A stretch of 64,000 bases of DNA from Verrucomicrobiia bacterium (GCA_030427505.1 JAUICH010000004.1:186001-250000), one strand, 5' to 3'; positions 53,093 to 63,252 are shown, counted from the first letter of the stretch. The notes: generated by a model not told the origin, from the letters alone. Numbers and translations are program-made.

Positions 53093-53566
53093 GAATGGCA
53101 CTCGGATAAGCGGGATGACCGGCTCTGTTATGGGATCCGATTGCGACGCAATTTCCGGACAGGTATCGCGCGGCCTTCTCGCCGGAGGTGCGCTCCAAAG
53201 TTTCGCGCGCCGGGCCTGGCTGATCGTCCTCGCGGGGCATGAGCGCCAACGGCGCGCCGCATACCAGCCTGGGCCGAAGGCCCAGGTTAGGCGGATTGAC
53301 AAATTTCGAGGGCTGAAGGCCCAGCGCATGCGGGCGCGCCGTGACTCCGCCGCCATCCCCAGGGGGATGCGCCTGACCTACGGCCCTTGATTTTCATGGG
53401 GAACCGTTTTCCTGGGGCTCGCGCCCCAGGCTGGTATGCGCCGGGCCGTTGGCCCTCCGGCCCTGAGACCCCAGTCAAGCGGATTTCACCGGGGATCTGT
53501 CAGTGCCAGTCGCCGCCGTTGAAGGGCTCGACTTGACCGGTCACCCCGCTTAACCGAGTGCCATTC
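53093..53566 (-). mobile_element. Non-coding transposed element, copy B (inverted, 10-bp TSD)
   Basis: Reverse-complement copy of the element at 3203-3740, 474 bp. Its inverted ends are GAATGGCACTCGGATAAGCG and CGCTTAACCGAGTGCCATTC. It is flanked by the exact direct repeat CGCCTAAAGC at 53083-53092 and 53567-53576. Compared with copy A it lacks about 60 bases in the middle and differs by scattered substitutions. No transposase frame is present. The two copies, 50 kb apart in inverted orientation, could also support homologous inversion of the segment between them. Confidence 0.87.
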
Positions 53567-53605
53567 CGCCTAAAGCACCGGCTTCCGGGCTTTGCTTTTG
53601 ACTCT

Positions 53606-56002
53606 CTAACCCACCAAGTTCTCCCCTTTGTTCTCTGCCTGTGCCAGGGTGACGGGCCAGCCGGGAAACTGGTTTTCAGGGTTGCCGTCCGTGGCGTCGA
53701 TGAGGAAGCGGAAGGACTCGATGGCGTAGGTTTTCTTCTCCGTATCGATGGTGACTAGGCCGAAGCCGCTGCCTTTCTGGTGGGCTTTCTGGTAGCGGTT
53801 TTTCTCGGTGCCGACCTCGGGATTTCCCACGGCGTAGACGTAGGTCTTGTTACCGAAGCCGTCGAGGTACTCGCCCGTGTTCGGCAGGCCGTGGGCGGGG
53901 CGGTTCTGGTGGTCCATGCCCGCGACTTCGTCCGGGCGCCACCAGCGGGGGTAGCCCGCCGCAATGGCCGGGGTGCAGAAGGACCAGTTGCTGTCGCGCT
54001 GCCCCTTCACTCCATACTGGGAGAGCGTGGTGAGGTGCTGGTCGCCATTGATGTGGAGAGCCATGGAGGAGCGCAGGATATCGATGGCGCGGTTTCGCGC
54101 CGTCTGCGGCCAGGCACCGGAATCCAGGTCACCCTTCAGGTAACCGTCATACTCGCCATGGTGCGTGGCCAGGCCGGAAAAAACGGTCTGGCTGAGCACT
54201 ACCTTCATGCTGTGGCCGCGCCAGTCCGCGGCCCACTGACGCAGGAATTCTTCCTGCCGTTCGCCCAGCAGGATGAGGCCACGCTTGTCCAGTGGCGCGG
54301 TATCAAAGTCAGGGTCCGGGATGTGATCCGGGCGGCCTTCGCCAGTATCCACGTGCTCGGGGCCGCTTTTCCACTGGCGGTCCGCCACGACGGCGAAGTT
54401 CACGCCGCCATAGACCACGTCGCCATAGTAAACGCTGATGTCCCGCGCGCAGGGGTTCGCATCGTAGGGATCGGGATGATGTCCGGCGTTGGTCTTGTGC
54501 ACCGCGTTGATCATGCGCACGGGCTCGATGTAGCCGCCGTAGGAGGACGTGCCGCTGTCCTGCTCTTTCATCAACGCGCCGCCCTCGCCCCAGAGATTGG
54601 CTTGGAACACGTCGTGATCGTCCGGGATGCATAGCGTGGGCCGGCCGCGCATGGCTTCACGAAAGGCCCAGCCGAACTGGTAGAACTTCCGCAGGTAACA
54701 GAGGATGGCGGGTTCCGCAGGTTCGCGAATGATACCAAAGCCACCATGACCTTCGTATAGTTGATCGCCCGAGAAGTAGAGCATGTCCGGGTCCAGCTTC
54801 ACTAAGTTCTCCGCCACGGGCGCGTAGGGAAAGGCGTAGTCGTTCTGGCAAGTCAACGCGCCCAGACGCAGGGGCCGGCCGAAGGGGTTTGCCTTGATGC
54901 TGCCGGTCCATTCGTCCGGCGTTTCGGTTCCGTCGCGATGTTTTTCCCGGTAGACGAGTTTGAAGGTGGCTTCCTGAGTCTCATCCCAATGGGGAATGCG
55001 GAAGGTAGCCACCCAGGCGTCGGTATCCAGCTTCGCCGAGCCCAGAGATTCCCACGCGCCGTCTGCGCCACCGCGCTGGACCTGAAGCTCCACGTCCTGG
55101 CTGCCGTCCGCGCCCATGGGCCCGGTCAGGGCGCTGAGCTTCAGGACAAATCCCTCATCGCCCCGCGAATCGCTCAGCGAATACATCGACCACAGGATGG
55201 GGCCGAAGCGGTGGGCCGGGCTCACCGTGAAGGCATCGCCACCCGCCGCCCATTCGCGGAAGCGGTAGCCGGGTGTGCCGGATTCAGGGCGGCGCTGAGT
55301 GGCGCCGATGTATTGGCTGACCAGGGCCACGTTACCCAAGACTTTCTCCGCCGGCAGGGAGTTCGTAATGGTTCCCAGCGGAGCGCCGCTCTCCGCCGCC
55401 GTGGCGGTCAGGGTCAGCACCATTTTTGCCCCCTCCGGCTTCCCGGTCAGCTTTAGAAGGAAGTCTTCTTTCTCCGCGTCGGCCGGCGCCGCTTTCAAGG
55501 GCAGCCGTTTGCCCGCCAGCGCGATCTCGCCGCCAATCACCCCAGCGTTCAGCCCGCTGGTCGTGAAGCAACTGCTGCGGTGTTCCGCGATGTCGCTGAG
55601 AATTCCGATCTTGAAGCCTGCCCCAGTATCCTTGGCCAGTGGGACCGGCGGACGCCCCACCCGGACGGACATGGTGAAGCGCCCCTCCGGATTGGTAATC
55701 TGGTGCGTCAGCGAATGCACGCTCCTCTGCGCGCCTGAACTGAGACACTCCGCCCAGCCGCCGGCCACGTGCCAGTCTTCCATGGGATTCGCCCAGAAAT
55801 CGCCGCCCAGAAACACGCGATCGTAGGCGCGGTCCCACTGGTCGAGGCGTTGCGTGGGGGCGATGTCTAAATCTCTGCCGGTAGCGGACTCGCCGGCCGG
55901 CTTTTTCTGGGCGAGGACGGAGCGATGTTTTCCAACAAACCCTAACAGGGTACCCAGGGCGAGAAGTTTCAGACTAAGGCGGCGGGAAAGTTTTCGGATC
56001 AT
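53606..56002 (-). CDS. PhoD-like phosphatase/phosphodiesterase, exported
   Basis: 798 residues. The N-terminus has a Tat-like motif, [19 protein letters not shown]. Residues 40-360 are beta-rich and unassigned. From about residue 385 a PhoD-like metallophosphatase follows: [59 protein letters not shown] and [13 protein letters not shown], which hold the metal-binding Asp, His and Asn. Family members hydrolyse phosphodiesters or phosphomonoesters in the periplasm. It is unlinked to its neighbours, with a mobile element on one side and the Nit1C cluster on the other. Confidence 0.88.
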   Translation of the reverse strand: MIRKLSRRLSLKLLALGTLLGFVGKHRSVLAQKKPAGESATGRDLDIAPTQRLDQWDRAYDRVFLGGDFWANPMEDWHVAGGWAECLSSGAQRSVHSLTHQITNPEGRFTMSVRVGRPPVPLAKDTGAGFKIGILSDIAEHRSSCFTTSGLNAGVIGGEIALAGKRLPLKAAPADAEKEDFLLKLTGKPEGAKMVLTLTATAAESGAPLGTITNSLPAEKVLGNVALVSQYIGATQRRPESGTPGYRFREWAAGGDAFTVSPAHRFGPILWSMYSLSDSRGDEGFVLKLSALTGPMGADGSQDVELQVQRGGADGAWESLGSAKLDTDAWVATFRIPHWDETQEATFKLVYREKHRDGTETPDEWTGSIKANPFGRPLRLGALTCQNDYAFPYAPVAENLVKLDPDMLYFSGDQLYEGHGGFGIIREPAEPAILCYLRKFYQFGWAFREAMRGRPTLCIPDDHDVFQANLWGEGGALMKEQDSGTSSYGGYIEPVRMINAVHKTNAGHHPDPYDANPCARDISVYYGDVVYGGVNFAVVADRQWKSGPEHVDTGEGRPDHIPDPDFDTAPLDKRGLILLGERQEEFLRQWAADWRGHSMKVVLSQTVFSGLATHHGEYDGYLKGDLDSGAWPQTARNRAIDILRSSMALHINGDQHLTTLSQYGVKGQRDSNWSFCTPAIAAGYPRWWRPDEVAGMDHQNRPAHGLPNTGEYLDGFGNKTYVYAVGNPEVGTEKNRYQKAHQKGSGFGLVTIDTEKKTYAIESFRFLIDATDGNPENQFPGWPVTLAQAENKGENLVG

Positions 56003-56117
56003 TTTGCGAAATCTAAAGGTGGGTGAACTTCAGTGTGCAAACAGGATGGCCCTCTGTAAACTCCGCAATAAGGGTACGCTACCCGTGAAGGTACCCGATC
56101 CCGCTCCGCGCCATGGC

Positions 56118-57065
56118 TCAACTTTGGCCGAGCGACAGCTTGAGTGTCTCGCAGCCCAGGGACAGCTTCATCCCCTCCTCCGCCGGGGTGAATCGTCCGC
56201 AGGGTTCGCAGGTAATCCGGTCCGCCTGAAAGAGATCTCTGATGGTTTCCAGATAACCGGGCGACACGGCCAGAAGATAGCCGTAGCTGGGAAAGGTGAC
56301 CAGCCACCGGTCCAGCGGCACACCCGGCGGGCAGGGCAGCAGTTCCAAATCCAGATGGGCGCCGGTACCGGAGCAGTCGCAAAACATGGCCAGGGTGCCC
56401 ACCACGCCGCCATTGCTGATGTCTTTGGCGGCGGCGCAAAGCCTCCGTTCGGCCAATAAAGGCAGGAGTTCCAGCGTGGACCGCAAATGCCGCGGCGTGG
56501 CGGTGGTGCTGCAATTCCAGAATGGCTTATCTCCCCGGTAAGCGCCGTCCATGTCGATAACGATCACCAGCAGATCGCCCGGCTGAGCATCGAAACTGGT
56601 CAGCAGGTGAGGCCCCGCCTTCCCCAACACCGCCGCGGAGAGAGCCAGGCTGGCGTGGTTGCCAAAAGTCCGGGTGGTATGCCCGCCCACGATGGGCACG
56701 CCGTACTGGGCGGAGGCGGTGTGCAGCCCATCCCAGATAGAGGCCGTCACATCTTCCGAGGAAGAGGCCATGGTATCGGTAATGGCGACAGGGTAGCCAC
56801 CCATGGCCGCCACGTCGGAAAGGTTTACCATGACGGCGGAGTAACCCGCGAACCACGGATCGTCCCGGACGAAGGACTCCAGCATGGCTTCCGAGGCGAA
56901 GAGCAGGTGGCTCCCATCTTCCTGCGGCAGCGCCGCGCAGTCGTCCCCCAGCCTCACGCTACCGGCGCTGGGCACCGCCCAGCCCCAAGCCTGCCGGATG
57001 GTGGCTTTGTCGCGGACGGCGGGATGGGACTCAAGGTAGCGACACAAGTCGCGGAGCGAATCCAT
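56118..57065 (-). CDS. Nit1C cluster: Sll0787-family AIR-synthase-like protein
   Basis: 315 residues from ATG 57065, four bases after the acetyltransferase stop; a TTG 12 bases upstream is the other option. The fold is PurM/ThiL-like: SVRLGDDCAALPQEDGSHLLFASEAM (ATP/metal site), VNLSDVAAMGGYPVAITDTM, VPIVGGHTTRTFGNHASL, VIVIDMDGAYRG and AAAKDISNGGVVGTLAMFC. The set matches the AIR-synthase-like member conserved in Nit1C clusters. ATP-dependent chemistry on a small metabolite is expected; the substrate is not known. It is the last gene of the seven. Confidence 0.88.
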   Translation of the reverse strand: MDSLRDLCRYLESHPAVRDKATIRQAWGWAVPSAGSVRLGDDCAALPQEDGSHLLFASEAMLESFVRDDPWFAGYSAVMVNLSDVAAMGGYPVAITDTMASSSEDVTASIWDGLHTASAQYGVPIVGGHTTRTFGNHASLALSAAVLGKAGPHLLTSFDAQPGDLLVIVIDMDGAYRGDKPFWNCSTTATPRHLRSTLELLPLLAERRLCAAAKDISNGGVVGTLAMFCDCSGTGAHLDLELLPCPPGVPLDRWLVTFPSYGYLLAVSPGYLETIRDLFQADRITCEPCGRFTPAEEGMKLSLGCETLKLSLGQS

Positions 57066-57069
57066 CGGT

Positions 57070-57636
57070 TCAAGCAACGCGAGCCGCGGGACGGTAGTAG
57101 TTCAGGTCGGCCCGCATCTTTACGTGCGGCAGGCCGTGGAGCATCATTTCGCCCAGGGGTTCCCAGTGGAGCCGCTGGAAAAAGCGCGCATTCTGGTGCT
57201 GCACCGTAGCGAGAAACTCTTGGCAACCGATCGCGTTCGCCGTGGAGACGGCCTTATAGATCAACCCTGCTCCCAGGGCGCCCAGGCCGTGGTAACACGG
57301 CTGCAGATTTCGCACCGCCACCCCAGGGCTGAAGTGCCGGATGCGGCGGAACTCTTTCGCGACCCCCAGGCGGGAGCCATACCAGACGCCCGGCTCGCGC
57401 TCGTCGATCCGCACCACCCCGGCCACCACGTCTTCCATCCCGGCGATGAGGCTTTTGCACACAATGGGGATGCCGGTTTCGTCGAACAAATCCCGGTCGT
57501 CCGATTCGAAGACTCCCTGCTCTTCGCAGAAGATTTCACGACGGAGGTCATGGTAACTTTCGATGTCCGCCGGATCGGTCGCCAGCTTGAACACGAAGTC
57601 CTGTGGCACGAAATTTTTAAATGACTCTAAAATCAT
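57070..57636 (-). CDS. Nit1C cluster: MSMEG_0567/Sll0786-family N-acetyltransferase
   Basis: 188 residues with a GNAT fold: FKLATDPADIESYHDLRREIFCEEQGVFESDDRD, VAGVVRIDEREPGVWYGSRLGVAKEFRRI (acetyl-CoA-site strand and loop) and ANAIGCQEFLATVQHQNARFFQRLHWEPLGE. It is an acyltransferase of unknown acceptor. It is separated from the FAD oxidoreductase by 47 AT-rich bases and lies four bases ahead of the AIR-synthase-like start. Confidence 0.88.
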   Translation of the reverse strand: MILESFKNFVPQDFVFKLATDPADIESYHDLRREIFCEEQGVFESDDRDLFDETGIPIVCKSLIAGMEDVVAGVVRIDEREPGVWYGSRLGVAKEFRRIRHFSPGVAVRNLQPCYHGLGALGAGLIYKAVSTANAIGCQEFLATVQHQNARFFQRLHWEPLGEMMLHGLPHVKMRADLNYYRPAARVA

Positions 57637-57683
57637 AAAATCTAATACAAGTATTTTACAATGAGCCGTTTACCTAGCAGCTA

Positions 57684-58979
57684 TCATGCCGATACCGCTG
57701 AAAGTTCCGCCGCTTGGGCCGCAATCTGACGGACCACGAATTCGCTGTCTTCCGCGATGCCGCAGAAGCGGGCCGAACCCCAGGTGTGCATCCACGGAAG
57801 GCCCAGGAAATACAGCCCGGGAATGGCCGTGACGCCGCGTTCGGTTTCGGGAAAGCCGCGCATGTTAAAGACCGGTAGCTTGATGAATTTGAAGTCCGGC
57901 CAGAAGCCGATGGCCCACACCACGGAGGTGATTCCCTGCTCCTCGAACCGCAGTTCCGTGGGCTCTTCCTCCGGTGTCCACACCGGCGCGTAATGCGGCT
58001 GCTTCGGCGCGTCGATCCCCGCCTCCGCGATGTAGTCGTCGATCCGCTGGCAGATGCCGTTATAGGAGGCGTCCGCGGCGTCCAGCTTTGCCTTCACGTC
58101 CTGCCGCACGGTGAACTTCTCCGCGTCGATGTCTTCCAGGTAGCCATACAGCTTCACTCCGCGCAGCGCGAAGTCCCGCAGGTCGATGTCCCGCCCGCCG
58201 TCGCGGCCGGTGAGGTAGTGGTTCGCCCCGTGCAGCGCCTTATGCTGGTTTGGATGTTCCGCGATGGTCATTTTGTAATAGCCCATCTCTTCCAGCCAGG
58301 TGACCGCGTCTTTCCCGCGATACTTCCGCGGCGAGCGCGGCGCGTTCCCCAGGCAGAGGTGCACTTTCCGCCCTTCCAGGAGCAGTTCCTCCGCAATCTG
58401 GCAGCCGCTCTGCCCGGTGCCGACCACCACGACTTCGCCCGGAGGAATCTGGGAAGAGTTCTTGTACTCAAAAGAGTGGATCTGCTTGATGTGCGGCGGA
58501 ATCAATTCCGCGTTTTTCGGCAGGATGGGCTTATGAAAGGAACCGGTCGCGCAGATCACGTCGTCGCAGCGCCAGGTGCCCACATTCGTGGTCACGTAAA
58601 AGTAGCCATCCCGCTTCGTCACGCTGGTCACCGTCACGCCCTCCCGCACCGGCGGGTTGAAAGACGCCACGTAGCCTTCCAGGAATTCCACGATCTCGTG
58701 CTTCACCATGAAGCCCTCCGGATCGTCGCCCTGGTAATGGTAGCCCGGCAGCCGGCACTGATGATTCGGCGTCACCAGCGAAAAGCTGTCCCAACGTTCG
58801 GACCGCCACGCGTGGCCGATGCGGTTCTTCTCCAGGATCAGGTGATCTTCGACCCCCAGTTCCTTCAGCCACCAACTGGCCGAGAGGCCCGCCTGGCCGC
58901 CCCCGATGATGATCACGGAGACATAACTGGATCCATCAAATGGCATATCGGTTAGAGTAAAAGTTAGCTTCTTAATCAT
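57684..58979 (-). CDS. Nit1C cluster: MSMEG_0569-family flavin oxidoreductase
   Basis: 431 residues from ATG 58979; ATG 58946 would start the protein close to the Rossmann motif and is also possible. VSVIIIGGGQAGLSASWWLKE binds FAD, and EVVVVGTGQSGCQIAEELLLEG binds NADPH. The segments CRLPGYHYQGDDPEGFM and WAIGFWPDFKFIKLPVF follow the flavin monooxygenase layout. It probably oxygenates or oxidises a nitrogenous small molecule in the same pathway as the nitrilase. 20 bp separate it from the MSMEG_0570-like gene. Confidence 0.9.
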   Translation of the reverse strand: MIKKLTFTLTDMPFDGSSYVSVIIIGGGQAGLSASWWLKELGVEDHLILEKNRIGHAWRSERWDSFSLVTPNHQCRLPGYHYQGDDPEGFMVKHEIVEFLEGYVASFNPPVREGVTVTSVTKRDGYFYVTTNVGTWRCDDVICATGSFHKPILPKNAELIPPHIKQIHSFEYKNSSQIPPGEVVVVGTGQSGCQIAEELLLEGRKVHLCLGNAPRSPRKYRGKDAVTWLEEMGYYKMTIAEHPNQHKALHGANHYLTGRDGGRDIDLRDFALRGVKLYGYLEDIDAEKFTVRQDVKAKLDAADASYNGICQRIDDYIAEAGIDAPKQPHYAPVWTPEEEPTELRFEEQGITSVVWAIGFWPDFKFIKLPVFNMRGFPETERGVTAIPGLYFLGLPWMHTWGSARFCGIAEDSEFVVRQIAAQAAELSAVSA

Positions 58980-58998
58980 TCACCTGCATCACCACATA

Positions 58999-59274
58999 CT
59001 AGATGTGCGCGATGGTCAGCGGGGTGTCCGGCGGCAGCGCCCCGGCCCAGCGCTCGATGTCCGCCAGAGAGGCGAACGCCGCCGTGCAGGCAAAGCCAAA
59101 CTTGGCCCGCACGCGCTCCGATGCCTCCGTCAGCGCCGTGCGCGACAGCTCCAGAAATTCCTCCGCCGGCAGCGTCTGTCCCTGGGTGAAGTACTGCTTC
59201 ACCACCGAGGACGGCGAGTAACAGGCGTGGAAGCTCCCATCCGGCAGCGTCACGGTAAAAGGCGTCTCAGGCAT
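58999..59274 (-). CDS. Nit1C cluster: MSMEG_0570-family small protein
   Basis: 91 residues: TLPDGSFHACYSPSSVVKQYFTQGQTLPAEEFLELSRTALTEASERVRAKFGFACTAAFASLADIERW. This pattern (YSPS..V...F..G..Y/L...EF...S..AL..ASERV...YGFAC) is that of the MSMEG_0570 nitrogen-starvation-response family. It has no known biochemical role but is a constant member of the Nit1C cluster. It sits between the radical SAM and FAD oxidoreductase genes. Confidence 0.88.
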   Translation of the reverse strand: MPETPFTVTLPDGSFHACYSPSSVVKQYFTQGQTLPAEEFLELSRTALTEASERVRAKFGFACTAAFASLADIERWAGALPPDTPLTIAHI

Positions 59275-59326
59275 CGTTCTTAGGTTTCAGTTAAAATCTT
59301 GTTGTTCTGTCAGGCTGTCCCCGGCC

Positions 59327-60487
59327 TCACCCACACGCCGCCTTCCCCTTCTCAAACGCGGAAAGCGAACTGCACGCCGCGCATTTGGAGCAACCGGCCT
59401 TCGCGGTTTCGGAGGTCATGCCCGCTTCCGTCAGCATCGCGCCCAGCGGTTCCAGCACCGCCTGCATGAAAGCCGCGTCCGGTGGCGCGTGATTCGCCAG
59501 CGGCGTGCCCGTCACCGGCACAAAGGGGACAACGAAGGGATACACCCCCAGCGAGATCAGCTCCCGCCCCGCTTCCAGCAGGCCGTCCACCGTGTCCCCC
59601 AGCCCGGCCAGCAGATAGGTGCTGACCTGTCCGCGGCCAAACACGTCCACCGCCGCTTCAAAGGCTTTCAGATAAAACGCGCGCGGCACTTCCGCTTTTC
59701 CCGGCATGATCAACCGCCGCACGCCCTCGTCCCACGCTTCCAGGTGCATGCCCAGGGAATCGATTCCCGACTGCCGCAGAGTCTGGAACCACCCAAAGTC
59801 CGCCGGCGGCTCGCATTGGCCCTGGATCGGCAGACCGGTCGCCGCTTTAATGGCCAAGGCCGCTTCGGCCAGCACCGCCGCGCCCCGGTCCGGCGTGGGT
59901 GGGGTGCCGGTGGTCATCACCACGTTATCGATTCCGTCCAGCCGCATCGCGGCCCCAGCTACCTCCGCCAACTGAGCCGGGGTCTTTTCTCGGATGGTTG
60001 TCCCCGACTTCAGCGATTCGCCGATGGCGCAGAACTGGCACTTCGTCTTCGCGTTTCCATAGCGGATGCAGGTTTGTAGCAGCGTGGTCGCCAGCACACT
60101 GCGGGAGTGCAGCCGGGCGATCTTCCAATACGGCACACCCTCCGCCGTGGACAGGCCGTAGAAGGCGGGCTCCGGCGGAAAGTTCACCAGCGCCACCGGC
60201 TGGCCCTCGTGAAGCAGCGTCGCGTTCCCAAACTCATTGATCGACTCGATCCTGAAAGGCGACGCCGCCGCGCCGCGCGTGTGCACCGGCACCATAAGCG
60301 TGGTGCCCATCAGGGTCACCGCTTTATGATCCGTTGGCCCCGCGCCCCCTTGCCGGGACCGCGCGCTGTAGCCTTCATCTCCGCCGATCCGCAGTCCCGC
60401 GGACTGCAGTTCAGAGAGAAGCCACTGCTTCTTCGTCCGCAGGGCGGTGGGAAAGTCGGTCGCTGGCGCTTCCATCTCCACTTGCAT
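59327..60487 (-). CDS. Nit1C cluster: MSMEG_0568-family radical SAM protein
   Basis: 386 residues. The cluster cysteines lie in [19 protein letters not shown], a CX9CX2C spacing in place of the usual CX3CX2C. Near the C-terminus a second Cys group, [10 protein letters not shown], may bind an auxiliary cluster. [16 protein letters not shown] and [17 protein letters not shown] fit the radical SAM barrel. ATG 60487 lies 77 bases inside the nitrilase gene; starts further in (Met5) would shorten the overlap only a little. It is expected to generate a 5'-deoxyadenosyl radical on an unknown substrate. Confidence 0.88.
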   Translation of the reverse strand: MQVEMEAPATDFPTALRTKKQWLLSELQSAGLRIGGDEGYSARSRQGGAGPTDHKAVTLMGTTLMVPVHTRGAAASPFRIESINEFGNATLLHEGQPVALVNFPPEPAFYGLSTAEGVPYWKIARLHSRSVLATTLLQTCIRYGNAKTKCQFCAIGESLKSGTTIREKTPAQLAEVAGAAMRLDGIDNVVMTTGTPPTPDRGAAVLAEAALAIKAATGLPIQGQCEPPADFGWFQTLRQSGIDSLGMHLEAWDEGVRRLIMPGKAEVPRAFYLKAFEAAVDVFGRGQVSTYLLAGLGDTVDGLLEAGRELISLGVYPFVVPFVPVTGTPLANHAPPDAAFMQAVLEPLGAMLTEAGMTSETAKAGCSKCAACSSLSAFEKGKAACG

Positions 60488-61508
60488 TCGCTTCGTCCTC
60501 CTCGCTTGGGTTCAGTTCTGTTTTGGTGGTATTGTTAGTGTCAGAAAAAGGCTCCCCCGGGACTGCCATCGCCGATCCCTCGCCATCCATCTCGTATATC
60601 GGCGGCCGCGGCTTCCGGTCCACCCGCAGTTGGAAAATGTCCGGCCGGCTATAGTGCCCCACGGAGTCGAGCATCCGCTTCCGCTTCGTGATGAGGGACA
60701 GGTCCAGATCAGCAATCGCCATGCCTTCCCCCTCCCGCACCGGCTCGCACAAGTGCGCCCCTTCCGGGCTGATGATGGCCGAGCAGCACCCGCCCCGCAG
60801 AGCCCGCTGCATTTTCTCATTCGGCGCGATGGCCGCCACCTGCTCGTCCGTCAGCCAGCCTGTCGCGTTCACGACAAAGCAGCCCGACTCCAGCGCGTGG
60901 TGCCGGATGGTCACCTCTATCTGGTCCGCGAAAATCTGTCCCACCATGGAGCCGGGGAACTGAGCGCAATGAATCTCCTCCCGCTCCGTCATCAGCGTGT
61001 AGCGCGCCAGTGGATTGTAGTGTTCCCAGCAGGCCAGCGCCCCCACGCGGCCCACCTCCGTGTCCACGGCCCGCAGGCCGGAGCCGTCGCCGCTGCCCCA
61101 GATCATCCGCTCGTGATAGCTCGGCGTGATCTTCCGCCGCTTCAGCAGCAGCTTTCCGTCCGCGCCGTAAATGAGCTGCGCATTATAAAGCGTGCCGCCG
61201 TCCCGCTCGTTCACCCCCACCACCAGCACCATCCGGTGCGCCGCCGCCAGGCGGGACAGCCGGTCCGCCGATGGGCCCGGCACTTCCACCGCTTCCGCAT
61301 ACAGGCGCTGGTGTTCTTTTCCCGCCGTCACCGGCGGTTCCACGAACGAAAAATAGGGGTAGTAGGGCACAAAGGTCTCCGGAAACACCGCCAGTTGCAC
61401 TCCTTCCTTCGCCGCTTCCGCGACCGCCGCCGCCATCCGGTCCAGCGTCCCCGCCGCCCCTTCCAGGTCCGGCGCAATCTGAATTGCTGCTGCTCGTATC
61501 ACACTCAT
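60411..61508 (-). CDS. Nit1C cluster: Nit1-type nitrilase
   Basis: 365 residues of the carbon-nitrogen hydrolase family. The catalytic triad is visible: Glu44 in [15 protein letters not shown], Lys126 in [12 protein letters not shown] (with Glu133) and Cys160 in [10 protein letters not shown]. It is the closest in layout to Sll0784-type nitrilases. In Pseudomonas the Nit1C cluster is needed to use cyanide as nitrogen source, as I recall from the literature; the natural substrate elsewhere is unproven. The C-terminal 40 residues are acidic and Ser-rich, probably disordered, and overlap the start of the radical SAM gene. Confidence 0.92.
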   Translation of the reverse strand: MSVIRAAAIQIAPDLEGAAGTLDRMAAAVAEAAKEGVQLAVFPETFVPYYPYFSFVEPPVTAGKEHQRLYAEAVEVPGPSADRLSRLAAAHRMVLVVGVNERDGGTLYNAQLIYGADGKLLLKRRKITPSYHERMIWGSGDGSGLRAVDTEVGRVGALACWEHYNPLARYTLMTEREEIHCAQFPGSMVGQIFADQIEVTIRHHALESGCFVVNATGWLTDEQVAAIAPNEKMQRALRGGCCSAIISPEGAHLCEPVREGEGMAIADLDLSLITKRKRMLDSVGHYSRPDIFQLRVDRKPRPPIYEMDGEGSAMAVPGEPFSDTNNTTKTELNPSEEDEANASGDGSASDRLSHRPADEEAVASL

Positions 61509-61855
61509 TACAAAAGGCTCCCTTCCTCTTTTACTTCTGGGGTTGAATAAAAAATCATCTCTCTCACTCCTCTCAAATCACCGCTATCTCCTTCCACGGC
61601 CACCCATCTGTGCCCATCCGAGACATCCGTGGTTCACCTGCAAAGGCGACCGCCTTCCCAAGCCACGCCCTTCACTAGCCTCGCGCCCTTTCATGGTCTG
61701 GTTGTCTCATTGTCTGATTGTCTCGCTCCTCCCCCACCCACCGGGCCCCGCGAATCCACGGGGCCCTTCCGTCGTACTTCATTTTCCTTGTTTCCCTGTC
61801 TCCTCTTCTCCTTGTCTCGTCGGCCCTCAGGCCGACAAGGCCGCACAGCGGCCGA
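61509..61855. other. Gap inside the Nit1C cluster without gene
   Basis: 347 bases rich in C and T separate the nitrilase from the first cluster gene. It holds a partial CCACGGATG/CACAGATGG-type intergenic motif (about 61590-61635) and a small hairpin (GTCGGCCCTCAGGCCGAC, 61819-61836). No open frame is convincing. It may be a terminator or promoter zone that separates transcription of the first gene from the other six. Confidence 0.4.
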
Positions 61856-62338
61856 TCACACCGTCCAGGAGTCCATGATCACCGCCCCGGCTTTCTTGTG
61901 GATCAGGATGATGTCCAGCACGTCCAGCGGGTTGATCGGCGTGATGCCAGGGATGAAGGCCTTCTCCGTCTGCCCGTAAAGGGCCTGGGTGGAGAAGCGG
62001 CAGCCATACACCTTGCCGCCCTCTTCCATGAACTTCGTCAGGCGCTGGTTCACGAACAGGTGGCCCGGAAACGCCTCGTCCCCCAGTGTCGGGAAGCCGC
62101 GCTGAAAGCCCATCGTCACCCCCGGTCCATAGAGCAGGATGGACGTCTCGTAGCCCTTCCGCAGCAGCCGGGTGGCGGACAGCGTGTTTACGATCGAGAT
62201 CGATCCTTCAAAGGCCACCGTGTGAAACGTCACCAGCGCTTTCTCGCCGGGATCCGCCTGCACGTCAGGAAAGACCTTTTCTTCATAATCCACGAGGAAA
62301 TCCCCGTCCTTGTTCATTTCGCGTTCTACCTTCGGCAT
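61856..62338 (-). CDS. Nit1C cluster: MSMEG_0572/Sll0783-family protein
   Basis: 160 residues: [90 protein letters not shown]. This is the Sll0783 nitrogen-starvation-response family, with a DsrE-like fold and a conserved Cys (YGCRFS). In cyanobacteria sll0783 is induced by nitrogen starvation. It is the first gene of the cluster here and is separated from the rest by 347 bases. Confidence 0.9.
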   Translation of the reverse strand: MPKVEREMNKDGDFLVDYEEKVFPDVQADPGEKALVTFHTVAFEGSISIVNTLSATRLLRKGYETSILLYGPGVTMGFQRGFPTLGDEAFPGHLFVNQRLTKFMEEGGKVYGCRFSTQALYGQTEKAFIPGITPINPLDVLDIILIHKKAGAVIMDSWTV

Positions 62339-62959
62339 AGTCTTAGTCGGTTGGATGTTAGGTTGATGGTTTGATGGTCAGGTCAGTGCTTCTTCCCGCC
62401 CGGCCGGTTTCCGGTCATGGCCCAGCGGGCCGGGTGAAAGCAGTCGAAGCGTTGAGACCCAAAACAGCATCGGGCAGACCAATCCCCCAGCCCCATGTCC
62501 AAAGCGCCCGCGCAATCCATGCACATCGTTGCGCACGGAATCTGCTCTGAAACTCAAGGTATGCATCCCGCCCCAGAGGCCTCTCTCATCACCACCGACC
62601 CACCGCTGCCATGGTAAGTTGGGCGGGGCCTCTATCGGAACCCGCCAGTCCGGCTCGGACAGGCGATGTTTCCTCACCTCTACCCACATGTCTCAACCGG
62701 GCCGCGGACATTGAATGCCCGGTCAAGCGACCGGGTTCGGGGATGGAGGACGTTCATTGGCGGACCTTCAGCCCGCAATTTCCATCGGTCGAATTCCCAG
62801 GGATTCATCCCTGGGCTATGCGCTCTCGGGCCTTCAGCCCTTGGGCATTAGCCGGGCCTGACGGCTCGGATGCACGAGGATTTTCTAGAATGCCCCCGCA
62901 CGCCATTCAATCCCACACCCACCCAGAAGCTTCCCAAGGAGGCGACGCCTCTTTGGACT

Positions 62960-63252
62960 GCGGCGATTCTTCCTGATCTTTACCCACATGTCACATAACC
63001 CATAAAGTAAGTCGGAATCCGCTGAAAATGTTCACCGAATCCCAGGTTCTCCGGGGAAGCGAAGCTTCACTAGAGTGCGCCGAATCTTTTTTCGGCGCTC
63101 TGAGGTGGGTAGCCGGAGGCGCGGCGGGGGAAAAGCCGTTCGCTTTCTCTCCAATCCGTTCCCATCACCCCTTCTCACGGCCCTTTCAGTCTCCAAAGAT
63201 GCCGGACGAGACCCATTGTGACTTGCGGGTAAAGATCAGGATTCTTCGCCGC
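62960..63252. repeat. Imperfect inverted repeat with degenerate palindromes
   Basis: The arm 62960-62995 (GCGGCGATTCTTCCTGATCT onward, ending in TTTACCC..GTCACA) recurs as an imperfect reverse complement at 63217-63252. A third degenerate copy of the CTACCCACATGTCTC piece lies near 62680. Other palindromic pieces nearby are CCCAGGGATTCATCCCTGGG (62797-62816) and GGGCCTTCAGCCC. The gap 62339-63644 contains no convincing gene; it looks like an accumulation of decayed repeat elements. Confidence 0.5.
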
